A program made the position numbers and the translations under genes. Shown piece after piece: positions 16,206-20,596 of a stretch of 20,596 nt of DNA. Below the pieces are notes generated by a model, which was given only the letters and a program-made list of their open reading frames with translations, was not told the origin of the DNA and made no database searches. Positions within the stretch are counted from its first letter, which is position 1. Each line of letters begins with the position of its first letter. The stretch is from the NCBI GenBank assembly GCA_013151875.1, contig JAADHL010000361.1, forward strand, positions 1-20,596. The letters run 5' to 3'. The stretch is from Deltaproteobacteria bacterium. GTDB lineage: Bacteria; Myxococcota_A; UBA9042; DTJE01.

Positions 16206-16976
16206 TCACTCCCAGACCCGCCAGGGCGGCTCGCCCGCCTTCCACAGCCTCTCAAGCCCTACCTTGTCCCTTATCGTGTCCATGCACTGCCAGTAGGATG
16301 TGTGCCGGTAGGCCATCAACTGCCCCTCGGCGGCCAGCCGCTCAAGGGGTTCCTTTTCGAATTGTGTCCTGTCGCCCTCGATGTAGTCGAATACGGCAGG
16401 CTCCAGCACGAAGAACGCGCCGTTTATCCAACCCTCTTGCGTCTGCGGTTTTTCCGAGAACTCGGCCACACGGTCGCCGTCCAGTTCCAGGTGTCCGAAC
16501 CTGGCGGGGGGATGCACCGCGGTCAGGGTCGCCAGCTTGCCGTGGGAGCGGTGGAACTTTACGAGGTCGTCCAGATCGATGTCTGAAACGCCGTCTCCCC
16601 ATGTCAGCATGAAGGTCCGATCCCCCATGTAAGGTTGCAGGCGCTTGATCCTGCCGCCGGTATTGGTCCAGGTGCCGGTTTCTACCATCGACACGGTCCA
16701 GTCGGGCTTCGTACCGCCCTCGCCGCTTACGGTGCCGGACCCGAAATCCACCGTGAGGTTGCCGTCCAGTTCGCAATAGTCCACGAAGTATTTCTTGATA
16801 TAGTCGCCCAGGTAACCCAGGGCAATCACGAAATCGCGATGCCCATAATGATGGTAATGTCGCATGATGTGCCACAGGATCGGGCGGCCGCCGATTTCGA
16901 CCATCGGTTTGGGCCTGACGCCTGTCTCTTCGGCCAGCCGGCTTCCCCGTCCGCCCGCGAGTATGGCCACCTTCAT
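16206..16976 (-). CDS. rfbF: glucose-1-phosphate cytidylyltransferase
   Basis: The enzyme makes CDP-glucose from CTP and glucose-1-phosphate, the entry step to CDP-sugars. The 256-residue product opens with MKVAILAGGRGSRLAEET and RPKPMVEIGGRPI (21-33), the nucleotidyltransferase signature. It then has IALGYLGDYIKKYF (51-64), WTNTGGRIKRL (103-113), FMLTWGDGVSDID (122-134, metal-binding Asp region) and EGWINGAFFVLEP (181-193). These match RfbF, and the length is right. The frame stays open for another 400 codons upstream, antisense to the peptidase gene. The ATG at 16976 gives the exact family N-terminus, so I reject the longer start. It is the first gene of the five-gene minus-strand operon, with a promoter candidate at 17019-17048. 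Confidence 0.95.
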   Translation of the reverse strand: MKVAILAGGRGSRLAEETGVRPKPMVEIGGRPILWHIMRHYHHYGHRDFVIALGYLGDYIKKYFVDYCELDGNLTVDFGSGTVSGEGGTKPDWTVSMVETGTWTNTGGRIKRLQPYMGDRTFMLTWGDGVSDIDLDDLVKFHRSHGKLATLTAVHPPARFGHLELDGDRVAEFSEKPQTQEGWINGAFFVLEPAVFDYIEGDRTQFEKEPLERLAAEGQLMAYRHTSYWQCMDTIRDKVGLERLWKAGEPPWRVWE

Positions 16977-17018
16977 TGACCCTGCCCCCACCTGCGTTTT
17001 GCCTGGACCCGACGCGGC

Positions 17019-17048
17019 AGTGTAGTGCGTAAAGGCCCTCGACGTCAA
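17019..17048 (-). promoter_or_regulatory. sigma70-like promoter for the rfbF operon
   Basis: On the minus strand, TTGACG (17048-17043) and TACACT (17024-17019) are separated by 18 bases. They match the consensus at five and four of six positions. Transcription would start near 17012, leaving a leader of about 35 bases before the rfbF ATG at 16976. It lies in the 183-base divergent gap with the peptidase gene. Confidence 0.4.
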
Positions 17049-17105
17049 TCCGGCGGGCGCCGGGGAGGTCTTCCCAACGATATCGGTGGGGCCTTGCCGC
17101 CGTAC

Positions 17106-17134
17106 TTGACACAATCGTCGCCAGGCGGAAACAT
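17106..17134 (+). promoter_or_regulatory. possible promoter for the peptidase gene
   Basis: A perfect TTGACA (17106-17111) is followed after 17 bases by AAACAT (17129-17134), which matches the -10 consensus at only three positions. Transcription would start near 17141, just before the Shine-Dalgarno. Weak prediction by eye. Confidence 0.3.
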
Positions 17135-17145
17135 GAGCGGCCTGC

Positions 17146-17153
17146 AAGGAGGT
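17146..17153 (+). promoter_or_regulatory. strong Shine-Dalgarno that sets the peptidase start
   Basis: AAGGAGGT is a full match to the anti-Shine-Dalgarno core and lies six bases before the ATG at 17160. It decides the start over the in-frame codon at 17025 and the ATG at 17133, both of which would put extra residues before the signal peptide. Confidence 0.85.
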
Positions 17154-17159
17154 GTTTTT

Positions 17160-19082
17160 ATGCATGCAGGAATCGATTGCGGCCGATGTTCGTTGTTCGC
17201 GGCCGGGTGCGCCTTGTGCGCCGGACTGCTGGCCCCGATTGACGCACAGGCAGGAAGCGGCTGGCCGAAGTACGCGCCAAAGGCGGACGCAAGGCGATCC
17301 GACATACCCGCGACCTATAAATGGAACCTCGGCCACTGGTTCAAGTCGCCGCAGGCGTGGGACGAGGCGCGAAAGGCCCTGGGTGCCCGGCTGAAGGAGG
17401 TCGAACCCTGCAAGGGGACCCTGGCAAGGGACGCGGCCCGGTTGGGCAAATGCCTGGACCTCGTCTATGGCCTTTCCCTCGAGATAGAGCGACTGGCCGC
17501 CTGGGCCAGGGCCGACTATTCCACCGACCGCACGCGGCCCGAGGCGAAGGTCCGAACCGACCAGATTCAAGCGCTGGTCACGCGGTTTCACGGGGCCGTG
17601 GCCTTCCTCGAACCGGAACTGCTGGCCATGGACCCCGACGTGCTGAGGTCCTACGTGGGCTCCGGCGGGACGATGGCCAAATACGCGCATTACGTGGACG
17701 ACCTGATCCGCCGGCGTCCACATGTGCTTACCCTGGGCCAGGAGAAGATCCTGGCCCTGACCGGTGACCTGCGCGCCGGGCCGAACTTCATGGTCAACGC
17801 CCTGGAAGAGGACGTGAAGTTTCCCGATGTGCACGACGAGAAGGGCGCCGAGACCACGTTGACGCGTTCCAGTTTCCCGAAGTTCAGGGCTTCCGCCGAC
17901 CGGGCCGTGCGCAAGGAGGCGGTGGAGGCATTTTTCAAGACCTTGAGGGCGTACGGGCGCAGCTTCGCGGCATCCCTGGACATGGCGGTCAAGGGCAACA
18001 TCATGGTGGCGAAGGCCCGTGGCTACGGGTCCGCGATCGAGGCGTCCCTGAACCGCAATGCAATACCTGTCTCGGTGTACGACACCCTGGTCAGGACCAC
18101 GCACGAGTACCTTCCGAAGACCCTGCATCGTTACATAAAGCTGCGCGGCAGGCTGCTGGGTTACGACAAGGTGCACTATTACGACCTTTACACGCCTCTG
18201 TTCGAGTCCGCCTCCAGGAAGGTGCCGTATCCCGAGGCGGTAAAGATGGTCGAGGAGGCGACCTCACGCCTGGGTCCCGATTACGCGAAGGTGCTCAAGC
18301 GGGGGCTGGACCCGAAAAACGGATGGGTGGACGTGTTCCCCAACCAGGGCAAGCGCAGCGGCGCGTACTGCAACGGCGTGTACGGTGCGCATCCGATAGT
18401 TTTCTTGAACTACATGGGCGAACTGGAGGACGTGTTCACCGTGATTCACGAATTCGGGCATGCCCTGCATTTTCATCTGGCGTTCGCGAATCAGGAGTAC
18501 GTCAACTCGGAATCGCCGATCTTTCTGGCCGAGATCGCGTCCACCTTCAACGAAACGATGCTGCTGGACTACCTGTTGAAGACGGCCGGTACAAAGGAAG
18601 AAAAGCTGTTCTTGTTGAACAAGAGGCTGGAAAACATCCGCACCACAGTGTTCCGCCAGGTCATGTTCGCGGAATTCGAGAGGGCCATCTATCACGAGGT
18701 CGAGTCCGGTGGGGCGCTGACAGCGGAGCGCATGGCGGCAATCTACGGCGACCTGATCCGCGAGTATTACGGCCCGGACTTCGCGGTCGGCGCGGATGAC
18801 GCCATGGAGTGGGCGTATATCCCCCATTTCTATTACAACTTTTACGTATATCAATACGCCACGGGCCTGATGTCCGCGATTGCACTGGTCGACAAGGTCA
18901 AGAAAGGCGAGGCCGGGGCGGTCGAGCGGTATCTGGACTTTCTGAAGGCCGGCGGCTCGGATTATCCGGTGGCCACGCTGCAACGCGCCGGGGTGGACCT
19001 GACGAGACCCGACGCCATGAAGGCCACCTACGACCTGTTCATCACGACCATGGACGAGATCGATCGATTGACGGCGAAATAG
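17160..19082 (+). CDS. pepF: exported M3 family oligoendopeptidase (PepF-type)
   Basis: This zinc metallopeptidase of family M3 should cleave short peptides. From the ATG at 17160 it has 640 residues. The zinc site is VIHEFGHALHF, with His430, Glu431 and His434 forming HExxH. The third ligand is Glu458 in LAEIASTFNE, 28 residues after the first His, the spacing expected for M3. The long helical N-terminal half and the GAYCNGVYGAHP segment fit the PepF subgroup. The first 31 residues look like a Sec signal (hydrophobic SLFAAGCALCAGLLAP, then a likely cut after AQA), so it should be periplasmic or secreted, whereas classical PepF is cytosolic. Four Cys lie in the signal region; an AAGC there is a poor lipobox. 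It is followed after 34 bases by the TPR protein gene on the same strand. Confidence 0.92.
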   Translation: MHAGIDCGRCSLFAAGCALCAGLLAPIDAQAGSGWPKYAPKADARRSDIPATYKWNLGHWFKSPQAWDEARKALGARLKEVEPCKGTLARDAARLGKCLDLVYGLSLEIERLAAWARADYSTDRTRPEAKVRTDQIQALVTRFHGAVAFLEPELLAMDPDVLRSYVGSGGTMAKYAHYVDDLIRRRPHVLTLGQEKILALTGDLRAGPNFMVNALEEDVKFPDVHDEKGAETTLTRSSFPKFRASADRAVRKEAVEAFFKTLRAYGRSFAASLDMAVKGNIMVAKARGYGSAIEASLNRNAIPVSVYDTLVRTTHEYLPKTLHRYIKLRGRLLGYDKVHYYDLYTPLFESASRKVPYPEAVKMVEEATSRLGPDYAKVLKRGLDPKNGWVDVFPNQGKRSGAYCNGVYGAHPIVFLNYMGELEDVFTVIHEFGHALHFHLAFANQEYVNSESPIFLAEIASTFNETMLLDYLLKTAGTKEEKLFLLNKRLENIRTTVFRQVMFAEFERAIYHEVESGGALTAERMAAIYGDLIREYYGPDFAVGADDAMEWAYIPHFYYNFYVYQYATGLMSAIALVDKVKKGEAGAVERYLDFLKAGGSDYPVATLQRAGVDLTRPDAMKATYDLFITTMDEIDRLTAK

Positions 19083-19116
19083 GTTAAGATCCGTCACGTC
19101 CCCGGAGGAATGTCCG

Positions 19117-20367
19117 ATGGGCCTCAAGTACTGGATTCCATTGGCCCTGGCAATCGGCGTGTCCTTTCCGGCGTCCCCTGCGGACGCCCAGAGTCCATGG
19201 GATCGGCAGAAAGGTAACTGCGAATCCGTCTTTGCGTCCTACCAGCAGGCGGGTCTGCCCGAACTGAAGTACTGCATGGGATTGTGGGAGGCCTACAAGG
19301 ACGTGGGCTCTCTCGACGACGCGGGTCGGGCCGCCATGGCCCCGGTCTTTCGCAGGCTCTACGGCGAGGGCGATGCCGAGACCAGGTTCATGGCGAAAAA
19401 CGCACTGTCTAGACTGGGGTTCACGCCTCGAGCCGAAGACGAAAAGAAGCTGGAGGCGGAAAAGCGCCTCAAGGACCAGCCAAAGCGCAAACGCTATCGG
19501 CCCCACAGGGCCTCGAAACACGATCGCAAGGCGGCGAAAAGGATCCGCGCGAAGGCGTTCAGCCTGTACAGGAAGGGGGACTATGATGGGGCCCTGGGGC
19601 TGCTGGCTCAGGCGCTCGATCTGGACCCGGGCAATGTTCAGGTCCTCTACGATTCGGCGTGCTGTTATGCGTTGATCGGCCGAAAGTCCGATGCGTCCGA
19701 GTACCTTCAGAGGCTGGCCGACATCGGCACGAAACCCGCGTTGAAGAAACTGCGCCGGGCCCGCACGGACAAGGACTTCCAGGGCATGAGGGACGACCCG
19801 GGGTACAAGCGCACCTCCGGATACGCGCGCATCAAGGTGCTCAACGGCATGCCCGCGGACGACCAGGAGTTGGGCGAGGACAACGTCTACGTGCTTGTGG
19901 AGCTGCTGAGCGACCCCAAGCTGGCGTATCGGGTCGAGGACGGCGGCAAGGACAAGCACGCCAGGGACCGGCCCCACATCTGGTACAAGGAGCCCTCCAA
20001 GCTGCAGGCCTACGTGATCCGCAAACTGTTGGGCAATCCCCGGACCCGCCTGGTCCCCATCGATTGGGACAGTAAGTTCGACATCATCGTGTCCTGGGCG
20101 GACAGCGTGGTAGTGGACGAGTACGGTGAGCGCAAGTCCAGATATACCCTTACGGGCGGCAAGCTGGACCCGGAAAAGCAGCTCGATCAGGCACTGAAGG
20201 ATCAAAACGACGCGCTCAGCAAGCCGGACCAGTACATCAGCAAGGCCGACAAGGTGATAAACTCGGCCGATGCGTCCCTGAACAAAGTGGAGTCCGTGGG
20301 CAGCAAGGTCGAGAGCACGACCAGGAAGGTCAAGGGCGTTGTCGACAAGGTGAAGGGAATGTTCTAG
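19117..20367 (+). CDS. exported TPR-repeat protein of unknown function
   Basis: I do not recognise this 416-residue protein as a named family. It begins with a Sec signal (MGLKYWIPLALAIGVSFPAS then ADA, cut near residue 24). A helical segment (about 30-105) has Cys35 and Cys53. A strongly charged Lys/Arg/Glu region (about 105-142) follows. One to two TPR-like repeats lie at about 142-205 (AFSLYRKGDYDGALGLLAQA, then LYDSACCYALIGRKSDASEY), then a mixed domain (about 235-355) with several strands. The C-terminal 60 residues are charged helix ending in four exact seven-residue repeats (389-416). No membrane anchor is seen after the signal. The ATG is preceded by GGAGGA. Lying between an exported peptidase and tatA suggests an envelope role, but no function can be assigned. 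Confidence 0.85.
   Translation: MGLKYWIPLALAIGVSFPASPADAQSPWDRQKGNCESVFASYQQAGLPELKYCMGLWEAYKDVGSLDDAGRAAMAPVFRRLYGEGDAETRFMAKNALSRLGFTPRAEDEKKLEAEKRLKDQPKRKRYRPHRASKHDRKAAKRIRAKAFSLYRKGDYDGALGLLAQALDLDPGNVQVLYDSACCYALIGRKSDASEYLQRLADIGTKPALKKLRRARTDKDFQGMRDDPGYKRTSGYARIKVLNGMPADDQELGEDNVYVLVELLSDPKLAYRVEDGGKDKHARDRPHIWYKEPSKLQAYVIRKLLGNPRTRLVPIDWDSKFDIIVSWADSVVVDEYGERKSRYTLTGGKLDPEKQLDQALKDQNDALSKPDQYISKADKVINSADASLNKVESVGSKVESTTRKVKGVVDKVKGMF
20281..20364 (+). repeat. four in-frame heptad repeats at a protein C-terminus
   Basis: Residues 389-416 of the TPR protein read as four consecutive seven-residue units: NKVESVG, SKVESTT, RKVKGVV and DKVKGMF. Each has Lys-Val at positions 2 and 3, an acidic or basic residue at 4 and Ser or Gly at 5. 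The DNA is only partly repeated (AAG GTC or AAG GTG), so the pattern is at the protein level. It suggests an amphipathic helix or short coiled coil. Confidence 0.75.
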
Positions 20368-20402
20368 CGTTTTCGGGCCGCGCGGCCTGTATGGAGGACG
20401 TC

Positions 20403-20596
20403 ATGTTCGCAATGTTCGGTTTGGGGGCGGGTGAGTTGCTGGTTATTGCCCTGGTGGTGCTGCTGCTGTTCGGGGCGACGCGCCTTCCGGCCCTGCTGGG
20501 AGGCCTGGGAAAAGGGCTGCGTGAGTTCAAGGAGGGTTTCAAGGGGGAGGACGAAGGCCCCAATCAACAGCCCACGGCGCCGGCCCAACCCGCCCC
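20403..20596 (+). CDS. tatA: Sec-independent protein translocase TatA, 5' part (runs off window)
   Basis: TatA forms the variable-size pore complex of the twin-arginine pathway that exports folded proteins. The frame from the ATG at 20403 gives 64 residues before the window ends. It has a short N-terminus with Glu11, one hydrophobic helix (LLVIALVVLLLFGATRLP) ending in the FG hinge, then the amphipathic helix LGKGLREFKEGFKGEDE and a Gln/Pro/Ala-rich tail. This is the standard TatA order. A GGAGG site (20393-20397) lies five bases before the ATG. It follows the TPR gene by 35 bases. TatB is less likely, because the amphipathic helix leads quickly into a low-complexity tail, but the missing 3' end leaves some doubt. 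Confidence 0.88.
   Translation, partial: MFAMFGLGAGELLVIALVVLLLFGATRLPALLGGLGKGLREFKEGFKGEDEGPNQQPTAPAQPA

Noticed and set aside
16977..18176. 400-codon upstream extension of the rfbF reading frame
   Set aside because: It is antisense to the M3 peptidase gene, has no recognisable domain, and the family N-terminus starts exactly at the ATG at 16976. Long antisense frames are common in GC-rich DNA.
19084..20205. Long minus-strand open frame of 373 codons
   Set aside because: It mirrors the codon pattern of the plus-strand TPR protein gene, which has a signal peptide, TPR motifs and a ribosome site.
20376..20387. Perfect 12-base palindrome GGCCGCGCGGCC between the TPR gene and tatA
   Set aside because: As a hairpin it leaves only a 4-bp stem and has no following T run, so it is not a terminator. 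GC-rich palindromes of this size are expected here by chance.
1..20596. CRISPR array, insertion sequence, prophage or rRNA
   Set aside because: No spaced direct repeats, transposase or integrase motifs, terminal inverted repeats or rRNA-like segments were seen on reading both strands.

Overview
The window is GC-rich, densely coded DNA from a Gram-negative bacterium. Evidence for a double envelope is a prolipoprotein diacylglyceryl transferase (Lgt), a soluble lytic transglycosylase, a secreted peptidase, a TatA start and cell-surface sugar genes. A eukaryote-like Ser/Thr kinase fused to a PilZ-type domain, GC-rich coding and a signal-peptide-bearing M3 peptidase suggest a deltaproteobacterial or Myxococcota-like lineage. 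That placement is inference from gene content; no rRNA or other marker is present. I see no mobile element, CRISPR array, tRNA or rRNA, and no gene-free stretch over 300 bases.

Layout. (1) 1-617: 3' part of an alpha/beta hydrolase, overlapping tail to tail with dprA (592-1653, minus). Upstream of dprA on the same strand is the kinase-PilZ gene (1708-3063 or 3123), which has a good sigma70-like promoter at 3150-3177. (2) 3310-4884: a GT-C membrane glycosyltransferase on the minus strand, divergent from lgt (5002-5892, plus). (3) 5915-8203: a Slt70-type lytic transglycosylase on the minus strand, convergent with lgt and divergent from a plus-strand group of three: DedA protein, membrane metallophosphoesterase and Wzx-like flippase (8290-11671). 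(4) 11740-16976: a minus-strand operon, in transcription order glucose-1-phosphate cytidylyltransferase (rfbF), an SDR-family sugar epimerase/reductase, two tandem C-methyltransferase-type proteins and a family 2 glycosyltransferase. Gaps are a few bases, with one ATGA overlap. (5) 17160-20596: a plus-strand group of an exported M3 oligoendopeptidase, an exported TPR protein of unknown function, and the start of tatA, which runs off the window.

How it fits together. Regions 2 to 4 are mainly envelope biology. The rfbF operon looks like a route to a CDP-activated, C-methylated (branched) sugar that the GT2 would transfer. The convergent DedA/phosphoesterase/flippase group carries functions expected for handling polyprenyl-linked glycans. 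No CDP-glucose 4,6-dehydratase is present here, so the sugar pathway is either completed elsewhere or unusual. This operon is the most interesting candidate system in the window. Other points of interest are the PilZ domain lacking a recognisable RxxxR motif, the Cys-rich insertion and motif change in Lgt, the predicted periplasmic metallophosphoesterase, and exact heptad repeats at the C-terminus of the TPR protein.
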